Positions 28,276 to 63,981 of a stretch of 64,000 nt of DNA are shown here, piece by piece. The stretch is from assembly GCF_900182815.1 (NCBI RefSeq), contig NZ_FXUA01000001.1, positions 930,001-994,000 on the forward strand, written 5' to 3'. The first letter of the stretch is position 1; each line of letters begins with the position of its first letter. Source of the DNA: Algoriphagus winogradskyi. Its GTDB lineage: Bacteria > Bacteroidota > Bacteroidia > Cytophagales > Cyclobacteriaceae. The position numbers were made by a program, and so were the translations under genes. A model generated the notes under the pieces. That model had not been told where the DNA came from. It worked only from the letters and a program-made list of their open reading frames with translations, and made no database searches.

Positions 28276-29011
28276 CAGTGATCAAGTCGCAGTACCAAAA
28301 TCCATAGTTGGCGGGATCTTCTTTTTCCTTAGAAAAGCACTGGTCGGAATCATCTTCATTCTTTGGAGCTTCGTATTTTCTTAGCACCTTTTCACCAACC
28401 TCAAAATCGATGGGCTTACTGAAAATCGGCCCATCATACACAAAGGTATGGAATTCACCGTTTTCACCGCAGGGATCCACATCAGAAGGAAGGTCTTTCA
28501 AAAAGTCCTCATCGATCACTCGCCCGACAAAACTTTTATCCAAAAACTTCTCATTGACACAGGTAGTAATGGTTTTAAAACCCAGATCCAAAAATTCGCG
28601 AATTAAGTTCTCTGTAGGGTGTTTCCAAAGAGGAAAAACACCCTTCAAATCTAACTCAGCAAGTTTAGTCTCACGGTAAGTTCTCAAATCTTCTAGGAAG
28701 ATATCTCCAAAAATTGAGGCAGTAATACCTTCCCTTTTCAACTCAGTAAGCGTTTCTCTCATCGTCTTTTCATAGACTTCCATTGAAGGCATGTCGGGAA
28801 TTTCCATTTTCACCAAGGGAATCCCTATGCTTTTTGCCTGCATTTCTAACAATTCAGATCGAACACCATGCATTGAGATTCGCTGATATTTTTGACTGAT
28901 ACTAGTTAGCAAACATGCAATTTCAAACTCCTGAGATTGTTGTAATTTAAATAATGCAAGTGAAGAATCTTTGCCCCCACTCCAATTGAAAAGTGCTTTC
29001 TCTTTATTCAA
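28256..29011 (-). CDS. Dph6-related ATP pyrophosphatase
   Basis: PP-loop ATP pyrophosphatase of the diphthine-ammonia-ligase-related family. The key motif WSGGKDSSLALFKL near the start is the PP-loop. SMHGVRSELLEMQAKSIGIP, FGDIFLEDLRTYRE, FPLWKHPTENLIREFL and the late CGENGEFHTFVYDGP motif are characteristic. Bacteria do not make diphthamide, so the bacterial role is unsettled. Start: no ATG is available. TTG at 29011 gives MNKEKALFNWSGG..., the usual distance to the PP-loop and 251 residues. The farther TTG at 29077 sits in the tail of the terminator of the upstream gene. Confidence 0.88.
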   Translation of the reverse strand: MNKEKALFNWSGGKDSSLALFKLQQSQEFEIACLLTSISQKYQRISMHGVRSELLEMQAKSIGIPLVKMEIPDMPSMEVYEKTMRETLTELKREGITASIFGDIFLEDLRTYRETKLAELDLKGVFPLWKHPTENLIREFLDLGFKTITTCVNEKFLDKSFVGRVIDEDFLKDLPSDVDPCGENGEFHTFVYDGPIFSKPIDFEVGEKVLRKYEAPKNEDDSDQCFSKEKEDPANYGFWYCDLITATPSPL

Positions 29012-29071
29012 AACTTTACTTATTGATTTCCCAAAAGTAAACCCTGATACCCAGAAAATTTGGCCTACTGC

Positions 29072-29110
29072 AAACAAAAAAACGGATATAAAATACTTTA
29101 TACCCGTTTT
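29072..29110 (-). terminator. Terminator of the M28 peptidase operon
   Basis: AAAACGG (29079-29085) pairs with CCGTTTT (29104-29110), extended by TATAAA/TTTATA into one long stem, and is followed on the minus strand by seven T. It lies 22 bp after the peptidase stop. Confidence 0.85.
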
Positions 29111-29132
29111 CGATGTGGTTGATAGTTATTCT

Positions 29133-30671
29133 TTATTCTACTTTCCTCAATTCTTTTCTCGGAATCATTTCATCTTTTTGAGCTGTATTATACACAAATG
29201 AAGCTATAACAACTGCCATTTGCTTCAAATCATCCAATTCCAATCTTTCAAATGTATCCATATTCGTGTGATGAGTACGAGTTCGGTATTCCACAGGATC
29301 TTGGATAAACTGAAATCCTGGAAGGCTTAATGCATCAAAGCTTTGGTGGTCTGTCCCACCAGTATTACTGATGGTGATCGTACGATCTTCCACGATATCA
29401 TCTAAAGGCAAAAACCACTCATTGAAAATCGGCTCTGCTGCAGCATTTCCCTGAAGGTAAATCCCACGAATTCTACCTGTTCCGTTATCAATATTATAAT
29501 ACGCAGACAACTTTTCGTGCTCAGGTTTCAACTCCATTGTCTCACGATCACCAAAATGTTTTGCCACATATCCTCTAGAGCCATGTAAACCTTGCTCTTC
29601 ACCTCCCCAAAGGGCAATACGCACTGTTCGCTTTGGTTGAAGACCTGTAGCTTTCAATATTCTTACCGCTTCCATCATTACAATACATCCTGCAGCATTA
29701 TCAGTCGCTCCGTTGGCTCCATGCCAAGAATCTAAGTGTCCACCAAGCATCACCACTTCTGACTTCAATGAAGGATCAGAACCTGGAATTTCTGCTATTA
29801 CATTATACCCCTGAAGATCTTCTGTTCTAAAACGAGTTTTCACCTCTGCCTCTATCTCCACTTCTACCCCATTTTCACTTAATCGAGCCATCAAATTCAC
29901 ATTCTCAGGAGCAGTTTCCAATTCTGGAATTACGTCTGGGGTGTCTTTAATATAACCTCTAGGGCTGCTTGTGAATAGCGTTCCATGACGCCCATTTACT
30001 CCTTTGATGATCAAAGCAGGACCTTCACTGGCAATGAACTCATTTATTTTTTGTGAAAAAGCTCTAGCTGCTCTTAATTCAGCAATCATTTCTGGAGTAT
30101 AACTACCATTTCCGCCACCTCTTGGCGCTGGATGCTCCATTCCATGCAATTGTTCGGCTGTATATCGAACAGCATCAGGTTCGTATGTAGGCTCTTGGGT
30201 TCCCGTTGGTTTAATTGCAACTATAGCACCTTTGAGTTTACCCTTATATTTTGCAAAGTCCTCTTCAGTTTTTATGTCAAGAAAATAAACCTTGCCACTT
30301 ACTTCTCCTTTTGTGCTTTCTGTCCAAGCTTTTGGAATTGCAATAAAAGGCATGTAATAAGGAGAAGTCATCGCGATGTAGCTCTTTTCCATTTCCCAGC
30401 CTCGACCAAATTCTCCCCAAGGTTCGGCGTTGGCATTTTGTAAACCCCAGTCTGAAAGCTGCTGGATAGCATAATCCACAGCCCGCTCGTAACCTTCGGA
30501 ATTACTCAACCTCGGGCCAGCCTTGTCCACTAACTGAAATGCGATTTCCTCTACTTTTGAATTTTCTAAGCCTTCTTTTTTGATTTTTTCAATTGCCGCA
30601 AGGTCAACTTCCTGAGCAAAACTCATTCCGGCTAAAAGCAGGGCCGGCAGGATTAATAATTTTCTCTTCAT
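29133..30671 (-). CDS. Secreted M28-family metallopeptidase
   Basis: Zinc aminopeptidase or carboxypeptidase of family M28, exported by a signal peptide from ATG 30671 (MKRKLLILPALLLAGMSFAQ), 512 residues. The frame stays open 48 codons further upstream but without a signal, so that start is rejected. A PA-type insert lies near residues 120-270 (GKVYFLDIKTEEDFAKYKG). Metal ligands are visible: His and Asp in GGHLDSWHG and GATDNAAG, Glu-Glu in WGGEEQGLHGS, Asp in YYNIDNGTG and His in GGTDHQSFD. The closest named type is the carboxypeptidase-Q-like group. It follows the NTF2-like gene by 136 bp, possibly as one operon. Confidence 0.92.
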   Translation of the reverse strand: MKRKLLILPALLLAGMSFAQEVDLAAIEKIKKEGLENSKVEEIAFQLVDKAGPRLSNSEGYERAVDYAIQQLSDWGLQNANAEPWGEFGRGWEMEKSYIAMTSPYYMPFIAIPKAWTESTKGEVSGKVYFLDIKTEEDFAKYKGKLKGAIVAIKPTGTQEPTYEPDAVRYTAEQLHGMEHPAPRGGGNGSYTPEMIAELRAARAFSQKINEFIASEGPALIIKGVNGRHGTLFTSSPRGYIKDTPDVIPELETAPENVNLMARLSENGVEVEIEAEVKTRFRTEDLQGYNVIAEIPGSDPSLKSEVVMLGGHLDSWHGANGATDNAAGCIVMMEAVRILKATGLQPKRTVRIALWGGEEQGLHGSRGYVAKHFGDRETMELKPEHEKLSAYYNIDNGTGRIRGIYLQGNAAAEPIFNEWFLPLDDIVEDRTITISNTGGTDHQSFDALSLPGFQFIQDPVEYRTRTHHTNMDTFERLELDDLKQMAVVIASFVYNTAQKDEMIPRKELRKVE

Positions 30672-30807
30672 AATATTAGGGTTTGGTAATGGTGCTATTT
30701 GAATAAATTTTTGTCTAAAAATAAATTTCAGGGTGAAATTAAGCCAAAATATAGGATCACAATAGCTATTCGTGTAAAAGTAGGTCACTCCTATAATAGG
30801 ATGCAAA

Positions 30808-31257
30808 TTAGTCACCTGCAGGAAGCATATTCCGAATAGCGGAAATTTTCCATTGCCCGGTCTCTGTCACCACGACAAAGGTGCTCCACATTTTTCTGAC
30901 AGTCCCATCTCCATTTTTGATCTCATAGCGAGCATCAACTATGGCCGCATCAGGATCCAGAAAACGAATAGACTCTACCTTTAAGGTTCTATCACCAGGA
31001 TTAGAGGTAGAACTCTCCATCATTCCTTGCACTGCTTCAGCGAGGCCCTTTCGCCAAACTCCAGAGGAAACCAGCTGATCTACATCTTCTATCAATATTT
31101 CCTTCAGCAACACTGTGTCCTTTGTCTCCCTAGCTTTGGAATAAGAACTGATCAGGTCTATGATCTCTTGGGATTCGCCTTTTGTGTTCAAGGGATTTTG
31201 GCAAAAAGCGGAGAAGTTGATGAGGTGGAGAAAAAACAGGAAAGCGAAGGTTTTCAT
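30808..31257 (-). CDS. Secreted NTF2-like (DUF4440/SnoaL-type) protein
   Basis: The 149-residue product has a signal peptide (MKTFAFLFFLHLINFSAFCQ) and a short cone-shaped NTF2-like domain: a helix with IIDLISSYSKARETKDTVLLKEIL, then strands with LKVESIRFLDPDAAIVDARYEI and a closing MWSTFVVVTETGQWKISAIRNML. This matches the DUF4440/SgcJ-type group, whose members are often of unknown function or act as small lyases and isomerases. It is upstream of the M28 peptidase on the same strand. Confidence 0.8.
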   Translation of the reverse strand: MKTFAFLFFLHLINFSAFCQNPLNTKGESQEIIDLISSYSKARETKDTVLLKEILIEDVDQLVSSGVWRKGLAEAVQGMMESSTSNPGDRTLKVESIRFLDPDAAIVDARYEIKNGDGTVRKMWSTFVVVTETGQWKISAIRNMLPAGD

Positions 31258-31315
31258 TTGATGGAATGTTTAAGACAAATCAAATTAATCAATTATAGAA
31301 AACATAAGCAATTTG

Positions 31316-32065
31316 CTAAACTGCAAATATGCTTATAAAACTTTCATACTCTTCTGCTGCTGGGTAATAGTAAACTGCAACGATGAGTTTAACAGCCCCA
31401 TCTATTTTATCGGATTCTAGATAGTAATTTAGTTTCCATGTGGATTGATAAAGCTCTTTCACTATTTCAACATCTAATTCATCACCAAACCCTTTAATTA
31501 TTTCTACCTGAGATGGGTTAACCTGGTCGTCTAGCACTACTTCAAAAAGTGCAAAATTCTCTTTTAATACAATTCCATTTTTGCTTTTTAAAAACAAGGT
31601 GAAGTTTGGAGATATGTAGGGAATATAATGTGCTGTAATTGAATTATCATACCTACTTAAAGCTCTAATAAATTCTAGATCTCTTTGTTTACTTCTATAA
31701 TTAGTTTTAAAATTTATTTTATAATCACACATACCAAAGACATACCTACCATCGTCCTTTGCATGAGCGGTAACTAATAAGTCAGATCCTTCGGGAAAAA
31801 ACACAGAACAAGAGGTGCCAAATTTTTCATCGCTTCTACCATAAACATAGATGAAATTTAGGTTTGGCCCTTTAAAATGCTCTACAACTTGCACATCTGC
31901 CCTGTATATTTGCTCTTTACCCTGATTGGGATAAACTTTTAAGATCTTAATCCTTCCCACAAAATCCGACCCGACAAAGCTATTAGTTGGTGTTGAAAAT
32001 GAACAATCGCAGGCAAAAGCTTGATTACCAAAAACCAGAATAAGTAAAGTGAGTAGAAATTTCAT
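31316..32065 (-). CDS. Secreted NTR/TIMP-like protein, function unknown
   Basis: The 249-residue product has a signal peptide (MKFLLTLLILVFGNQAFA) cleaved just before CDCSF, so the mature protein starts with a Cys-X-Cys. The pattern FVGRIKILKVYPNQG, YRADVQVVEHFKG, FGTSCSVFFPEGSDLLVTA and CDYKINFK matches the N-terminal OB-like fold of tissue-inhibitor-of-metalloprotease (NTR) proteins, with the expected paired cysteines. The C-terminal 110 residues are not recognised. Many Bacteroidetes carry such proteins, but no target is known. Proximity to the M28 peptidase is worth noting, though inhibition of it is only speculation. Confidence 0.72.
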   Translation of the reverse strand: MKFLLTLLILVFGNQAFACDCSFSTPTNSFVGSDFVGRIKILKVYPNQGKEQIYRADVQVVEHFKGPNLNFIYVYGRSDEKFGTSCSVFFPEGSDLLVTAHAKDDGRYVFGMCDYKINFKTNYRSKQRDLEFIRALSRYDNSITAHYIPYISPNFTLFLKSKNGIVLKENFALFEVVLDDQVNPSQVEIIKGFGDELDVEIVKELYQSTWKLNYYLESDKIDGAVKLIVAVYYYPAAEEYESFISIFAV

Positions 32066-32082
32066 ATCTCCCTAAAATAGCA

Positions 32083-32337
32083 AAAGCTACTCAGCACTGA
32101 ATAGCTTTAAGGTTTTTTAAGGAGGATATTTAAGTTTTCAAAAGTCCAACTTCCTGAGAGTCAAGACAACTGTGAACTTTGCGTAACCTTTGCCTCCTCA
32201 GCGGTAAAAACACCAAAAGCCACCCATTGCTGAGTGGCTTTAAGAATATTTACAGTAAGTAAGATGATTCGGAAGTCCAGCTTCTGGAGAAGCAGGTCAA
32301 CTGTGAAGTTGTGTAGCTTACTGATCTTCTCCTCTTA
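32083..32337 (-). repeat. Two diverged tandem units of about 131 bp, each with a hairpin
   Basis: Two units (about 32083-32204 and 32216-32337) share the same order of parts: a hairpin (AAAGCTA...TAGCTTT, and AAAGCCAC...GTGGCTTT), then AAGTCCAACTTC/AAGTCCAGCTTC, CAACTGTGAA and a CTCCTC end. Spacing of matching parts is 131-133 bp. The second unit includes the last codons and stop of the ferredoxin gene, so the first is probably a duplicated, decayed 3' end of that gene with its terminator. Confidence 0.65.
32216..32241 (-). terminator. Hairpin terminator of the ferredoxin operon (a weaker copy lies at 32083-32108)
   Basis: AAAGCCAC pairs with GTGGCTTT, and the minus strand continues TTTTGGTGTTTTT. 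The T tract is interrupted, so efficiency may be moderate. The duplicated hairpin at 32083-32108 would act as a second stop. Confidence 0.6.
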
Positions 32338-32638
32338 GTTTGAGTACAGAACCTTCCAATACATCTCCGATCCGGATTTGGCAAGCCAAACGTGAAGTAG
32401 GAAAGTACTCTGGTAGGTTTTCCAACTGATCCAATTCAGGATCCGTGGCCTGACCCAATTCATCCTTGCCTTCCAACACTTCGATGTGGCAGGTTCCACA
32501 TAGTGCCATACCTCCACAGGTAGCCAAAATCGGATATTCGTATGCTTTGAGAATTTCCATCAGATTGAAGCCCATATCATCTGGCGCTTCGCATTCTTGA
32601 CGATTTCCTTCTTGATCTTCTACAGTGAAATTAACCAT
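32318..32638 (-). CDS. 2Fe-2S ferredoxin
   Basis: Small electron carrier of 106 residues with cluster ligands Cys41, Cys47 and Cys50 (CGGMALCGTC) and a fourth in RLACQIR near residue 86. The Cys-X5-Cys-X2-Cys spacing is that of the adrenodoxin/putidaredoxin or ISC-type family. It starts 15 bp after the ferredoxin-NADP reductase gene on the same strand, so the two should form one electron-transfer pair. Its 3' end takes part in the duplicated unit at 32083-32337. Confidence 0.93.
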   Translation of the reverse strand: MVNFTVEDQEGNRQECEAPDDMGFNLMEILKAYEYPILATCGGMALCGTCHIEVLEGKDELGQATDPELDQLENLPEYFPTSRLACQIRIGDVLEGSVLKLRGEDQ

Positions 32639-32653
32639 GCTGCAAAAATAGTA

Positions 32654-33658
32654 TTAAAATGAATTTACACCGTTAACGGTTGTGTATTTGAAGCTCAATT
32701 TCTGATCAGGATACACATATTTGAAAGCAGAATGCATCATGATCGCCGCTTCGTGGAATCCACAAAGAATCAATTTCAGCTTTCCAGGATAAGTATTGAT
32801 ATCACCAATCGCGTAGATTCGGTCAACTCCAGTAGAGTAATCTCGCGTATCTACTTCGATCGCATTTTTATCTATACTCAATCCCCAGTCAGCTATCGGC
32901 CCAAGCTTTGGACTCAAACCAAATAGTGGGATTAAATAATCAGTTTCAATCTTGATTTCTGCTTTGCTCTTATCTACAAAAGTGACAGATTCCAAGGTGC
33001 CATTCCCAGATACTTCTTTCAAATTGGATGAAAGAATCAAGTCAATTTTACCATTATTTGCCAGGTCAAATACCTTAGCAGCGGAATCAGGTGCCCCACG
33101 GAAAGTCTCATTCCGGTGAACCAAGGTTACTCTTTTGGCAACTTTAGAAAGGAAGATAGTCCAATCCAAAGCAGAATCTCCGCCTCCGGCAAGAATTACA
33201 TTCTTATCGCGGAAAGTTTCAGGATTTTTCACCATGTAAGTAATTCCTTTTCCTTCGAAAAGCTCCAAGTTCTCTACTACTGGCTTTCTAGGCTCAAAAC
33301 AACCCAAACCACCAGCAATCACAATCACCTGAGCATGAACTTTTGTTTTATCGCTAGTTGTCACGATAAAAGATCCATCTTCCTGCTTATCCAAGTGGTC
33401 AACTCGCTCTCCTAAGGTAAACGTCGGGGAGAAAGGCTTTGCCTGCTCCATCAGATTGTCCACCAAATCCTGTGCATTTACTTCCGGATATCCTGGAATA
33501 TCATAAATAGGCTTTTGCGGATAAATCTCCGAAAGCTGACCACCCACCTGAGGCAGGGCATCAATAAGATGACAACGCATTTTGAGCAAACCAGCTTCGA
33601 ATACTGCAAATAGGCCTACTGGGCCGGCTCCGATAATACAAAGGTCTGTATGGATCAT
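32654..33658 (-). CDS. Ferredoxin-NADP reductase, thioredoxin-reductase-like type
   Basis: FAD flavoprotein that passes electrons between NADPH and ferredoxin. The 334-residue product has an N-terminal FAD motif CIIGAGPVGLFA, a conserved GGQLSEIYPQKPIYDIPGYP block, a second nucleotide motif ILAGGGDSALDW for NADPH, and the FAD-binding YAIGDINTYPGKLKLI near the end. The CxxC redox pair of thioredoxin reductase is missing, as expected for the YumC-type reductase. The adjacent ferredoxin gene supports the call. Confidence 0.93.
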   Translation of the reverse strand: MIHTDLCIIGAGPVGLFAVFEAGLLKMRCHLIDALPQVGGQLSEIYPQKPIYDIPGYPEVNAQDLVDNLMEQAKPFSPTFTLGERVDHLDKQEDGSFIVTTSDKTKVHAQVIVIAGGLGCFEPRKPVVENLELFEGKGITYMVKNPETFRDKNVILAGGGDSALDWTIFLSKVAKRVTLVHRNETFRGAPDSAAKVFDLANNGKIDLILSSNLKEVSGNGTLESVTFVDKSKAEIKIETDYLIPLFGLSPKLGPIADWGLSIDKNAIEVDTRDYSTGVDRIYAIGDINTYPGKLKLILCGFHEAAIMMHSAFKYVYPDQKLSFKYTTVNGVNSF

Positions 33659-33715
33659 GATGTATGAAATTTGGGGTGCTTCCCCGGTTAAAAGTTTCCT
33701 TTTTCTTTAACTTAC

Positions 33716-34165
33716 TTATTGACCAAGCGACTCACCATTGAGATTCTGATAAATCGTATTGAGAATCCGCTTAAACTCCTCGAAATCATGGGGACTTAAA
33801 TTCTCCCATGCTTTCTCTCTAATCTGAAGAATCTCCGGCCGTAAAGAACTCACTTTCGAAACTCCGGTTTCCGTCAAATGCAACTGAAAACTACGTCGGT
33901 CCTGCGGATGTGGCACTCGCTCCACATACCCCTTTTTGCAAAGCAAATCGATAATACGTGTCAGCGTAGGATGATCTTTAAAGACCAAATTCGCCAATTC
34001 TGTTTGACTTAAGAGGTCATTTTCAGATAGGTTTTTCAACACCAACCATTGATCAACAGTCACATCAAAATCTCCTGATTTGAACTGCTGCTGAGCATAT
34101 TGCTTCACTTTTCGGGCCGTACGGTCCAATAGAAATGAATACTTAGAATATTGCTCTTGTGTCAT
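33716..34165 (-). CDS. MarR-family transcriptional regulator
   Basis: Winged-helix regulator of 149 residues. The recognition helix lies in SQTELANLVFKDHPTLTRIIDLLCKKGYVERV, followed by the wing PHPQDRRSFQLHLTETG, the hallmark of MarR. It precedes the ferredoxin reductase/ferredoxin genes by 57 bp on the same strand and could regulate them together with itself. Ligand is unknown. A TATATTTG element lies 18 bp upstream of its start. Confidence 0.9.
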   Translation of the reverse strand: MTQEQYSKYSFLLDRTARKVKQYAQQQFKSGDFDVTVDQWLVLKNLSENDLLSQTELANLVFKDHPTLTRIIDLLCKKGYVERVPHPQDRRSFQLHLTETGVSKVSSLRPEILQIREKAWENLSPHDFEEFKRILNTIYQNLNGESLGQ

Positions 34166-34182
34166 ACCAATAGTTAGTGTGA

Positions 34183-34190
34183 CAAATATA
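34183..34190 (-). promoter_or_regulatory. Possible marR promoter, -7 element TATATTTG
   Basis: Minus-strand TATATTTG fits TAnnTTTG. ATTG (one mismatch from TTTG) lies 17 bp upstream. The leader would be only about 10 nt. Confidence 0.45.
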
Positions 34191-34254
34191 TAAAAAATTT
34201 AATCGGGCAATACAATTCTCTATTATTTTTATAGGGTTTATAGGTTTTAGTATT

Positions 34255-34314
34255 GGAAGATTGAAAAATTGGAAAATTTGAAAATTGAGACTTGCATTTG
34301 AAAATTGAAAATTC
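34255..34314. repeat. Low-complexity GAAAATTG-type repeats
   Basis: About 60 bp made of repeated GAAAATTG/GGAAAATTTG-like blocks directly after the rarA stop. It looks like slipped-strand amplification. No terminator hairpin with a T run is seen for rarA here. Confidence 0.5.
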
Positions 34315-35577
34315 TCAATACCCATATTTCCCTTGCCACTTCGAGCTAAGGTATCTTCTCAGCTCATTTTCCCTCGCATTCTCTCCGGGATCATACAGTT
34401 TCAACCCTTTGATTTCATCTGGCAAAAACTCTTGATTCACAAAGTTCCCAGGGAAGTCATGGGAATATTTATAGGCTTTTCCATAGTTCAAATCCTTCAT
34501 GAGTTTGGTTGGAGCATTTCGCAAATGAAGTGGTACAGAAAGATCGCCCTTCTCTCTTACCAACGCCTGGGCTTGATTGATAGCCATGTAAGCAGCATTG
34601 CTTTTCTGCGAGCTCGCCAAATAAGTAACGCACTGGGAAAGGATAATTCTGGACTCTGGATAGCCGATAATCTTAACCGCCTCGAAGCAATTTGTAGCCA
34701 AAAGCAAGGCATTTGGGTTGGCATTCCCTATATCTTCTGAAGCTAAAATCACCAATCTTCTAGCGATGAACTTCACATCCTCTCCTCCTTCGATCATCCT
34801 TGCTAACCAATAAACCGCTGCATTCGGATCAGACCCACGGATGGATTTGATAAAAGCAGAAATAATATCATAATGCTGCTCTCCCGATTTATCGTAAAGT
34901 GCCACTTTTTGTTGCGCGATCTGCATCACTTTTTCATCGGTAATCACACAGGGATCTTCATTTATCCCATCAATTACTATTTCCAACAGGTTCAATAACT
35001 TTCGCCCATCTCCTCCTGAAATACGAAGGAGCGCATCGGTTTCCTTCAGCTCTACTTTGATTTTCTTCAACTCAATATCCTGCTCTAATGCCTGATGGAT
35101 CATCGCTTCGAGTTCTGGTTTACCCAGTGAATTCAAAGTAAAAACCTGGCATCTTGATAGTAGTGCTGCATTTACTTCGAAAGATGGATTTTCTGTTGTA
35201 GCACCTATTAATCGAATTACACCCTTTTCCACAGCTCCCAAAAGCGCATCTTGTTGGGACTTATTAAAGCGATGAATTTCATCAATAAAGAGAACCACTC
35301 CTTGTTGAAACTTTGCTTTTTCGATTACCTCACGAATGTCTTTTACCCCAGAACTTATAGCACTTAGCGTGTAGAAAGGCGCTTTTATTTCATTTGCTAT
35401 GATATTGGCAATGGTAGTTTTCCCAACACCCGGCGGGCCCCAAAGGATCAAAGAAGGCACATTTCCGGATTTGATCGCTTTAAATAAAAATGACTTGGGA
35501 GAGGACAAATGCTCCTGTCCGATTAGATCCTCCAATCGGGTTGGTCGCATACGTTCTGCAAGAGGGGTGTTATTCAT
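34315..35577 (-). CDS. rarA: Replication-associated recombination protein RarA (MgsA-type AAA ATPase)
   Basis: Cytoplasmic AAA+ ATPase that acts at stalled replication forks, related to clamp loaders. The 420-residue product starts [21 protein letters not shown], typical of the family. It has Walker [14 protein letters not shown], Walker [11 protein letters not shown], the sensor [11 protein letters not shown], and a C-terminal tetramerisation region with [21 protein letters not shown], which is strongly conserved. Length is normal. It lies 108 bp downstream of the giant gene but is separated from it by a strong terminator. Confidence 0.96.
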   Translation of the reverse strand: MNNTPLAERMRPTRLEDLIGQEHLSSPKSFLFKAIKSGNVPSLILWGPPGVGKTTIANIIANEIKAPFYTLSAISSGVKDIREVIEKAKFQQGVVLFIDEIHRFNKSQQDALLGAVEKGVIRLIGATTENPSFEVNAALLSRCQVFTLNSLGKPELEAMIHQALEQDIELKKIKVELKETDALLRISGGDGRKLLNLLEIVIDGINEDPCVITDEKVMQIAQQKVALYDKSGEQHYDIISAFIKSIRGSDPNAAVYWLARMIEGGEDVKFIARRLVILASEDIGNANPNALLLATNCFEAVKIIGYPESRIILSQCVTYLASSQKSNAAYMAINQAQALVREKGDLSVPLHLRNAPTKLMKDLNYGKAYKYSHDFPGNFVNQEFLPDEIKGLKLYDPGENARENELRRYLSSKWQGKYGY

Positions 35578-35611
35578 TTAGTAGCTGGTCTTAGGAATGC
35601 AAGATACTAGA

Positions 35612-35640
35612 CAAAAAAGAAAGGCCCGTGAAGGCCTTTC
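35612..35640 (-). terminator. Terminator of the giant repeat-protein gene
   Basis: GAAAGGCC (35619-35626) pairs perfectly with GGCCTTTC (35633-35640) around a 6-nt loop, followed on the minus strand by TTTTTTG. It lies 45 bp after the giant gene stop. Confidence 0.92.
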
Positions 35641-35685
35641 TAATTTTACGACAAACATTGTCGAGTTACTCTTTGACTAGTGGAT

Positions 35686-62958
<27,273 letters not shown>

Positions 62959-63981
62959 CTAGTAATTGTGAAACACATTAATCTTTTCTCCAAAATCCTC
63001 CAATCCATCATCTCCAAAATCCAAATGAGTAACAAATCGAACTAAGTCCGGACCAAATTTTACAGCTTTGATTTCCCTGGCCGCAAGATTCTTTAAGAAC
63101 TCTTCCGGTGAAATTCTATCCAATCGGGCAATCACAATATTCGTAGCAACAGGAAAAACCTCCGAAACGAAAGGCAATTTTGACAACATGACCCCGAGAG
63201 TTCTTGCTCGAGCATGATCTTCTTTCAACCTATTCACATGAATATCCAAAGCATAAATTCCAGCAGCCGCCAAGAATCCAGCCTGACGCATTCCACCGCC
63301 CCAAGACTTTCTGACTTTTCTCGCTCGCTTGATATCAGCTGATGAACCAAGGAGCAATGAGCCTACTGGGCAGCCTAGCCCTTTGCTCAAGCAAATAGAA
63401 ATCGTATCAAACTGAGCCCCCCAGTCTGCTGGACTTTCTTCAGTTTCTACAAGTGCATTAAATAAACGAGCTCCATCCAAGTGCAGTTTCAGCCCATGAT
63501 CATCGCATACTTTACGGATTGGCTTGACTTCATCTAGTGTATAAATACTCCCCCCACCCTTATTCATTGTATTTTCCAGAGAAACCAAGGTGGTCTCAGG
63601 CGCATGTACATCGTCAGGATTAATTGATGCTTTGATCTGATCAGCGGTGATTTTCCCCAGATTGCCATCTAACAATTTTACGGAAGCAAGGGAATTTGCC
63701 ATAATCCCGCCACCTTCATAGAGGTAAACATGAGAATATTTATGGCAAATCACTTCAGTCTGAATTCGGGTATGCAATCGGATTGCGATCTGATTGGTCA
63801 TCGTCCCTGAAGGACAGTAAAGAGCAGCCTGCATCCCAAATAGCTTGGCAGCTTTCTCTTCTAATGCATTCACAGTCGGGTCTTCCCCAAAAACATCGTC
63901 TCCAACAGGCGCAGAAAACATCGCTTCCTTCATTCCTGCTGTAGGTTTTGTCACCGTATCGCTTCTTAAGTCAATTATCAT
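62959..63981 (-). CDS. ltaE: Low-specificity L-threonine aldolase
   Basis: Pyridoxal-phosphate enzyme that splits L-threonine or L-allo-threonine to glycine and acetaldehyde. The 340-residue product starts MIIDLRSDTVTKPTAGM, the family hallmark. It has GDDVFGEDPTVNALEEKAA, PSGTMTNQIA (phosphate binding), the HLDGARLFNA block with the cofactor-binding Asp, and the Schiff-base Lys in SICLSKGLGCPVGS. Length is normal and the gene is complete, starting 19 bp from the window edge. It is on the same strand as the giant gene but separated by 405 bp, so a link between them is unlikely. Confidence 0.95.
   Translation of the reverse strand: MIIDLRSDTVTKPTAGMKEAMFSAPVGDDVFGEDPTVNALEEKAAKLFGMQAALYCPSGTMTNQIAIRLHTRIQTEVICHKYSHVYLYEGGGIMANSLASVKLLDGNLGKITADQIKASINPDDVHAPETTLVSLENTMNKGGGSIYTLDEVKPIRKVCDDHGLKLHLDGARLFNALVETEESPADWGAQFDTISICLSKGLGCPVGSLLLGSSADIKRARKVRKSWGGGMRQAGFLAAAGIYALDIHVNRLKEDHARARTLGVMLSKLPFVSEVFPVATNIVIARLDRISPEEFLKNLAAREIKAVKFGPDLVRFVTHLDFGDDGLEDFGEKINVFHNY

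Noticed and set aside
30672-30815. Extended N-terminus of the M28 peptidase
   Set aside because: The extra 48 residues precede a complete signal peptide and overlap the end of the NTF2-like gene.
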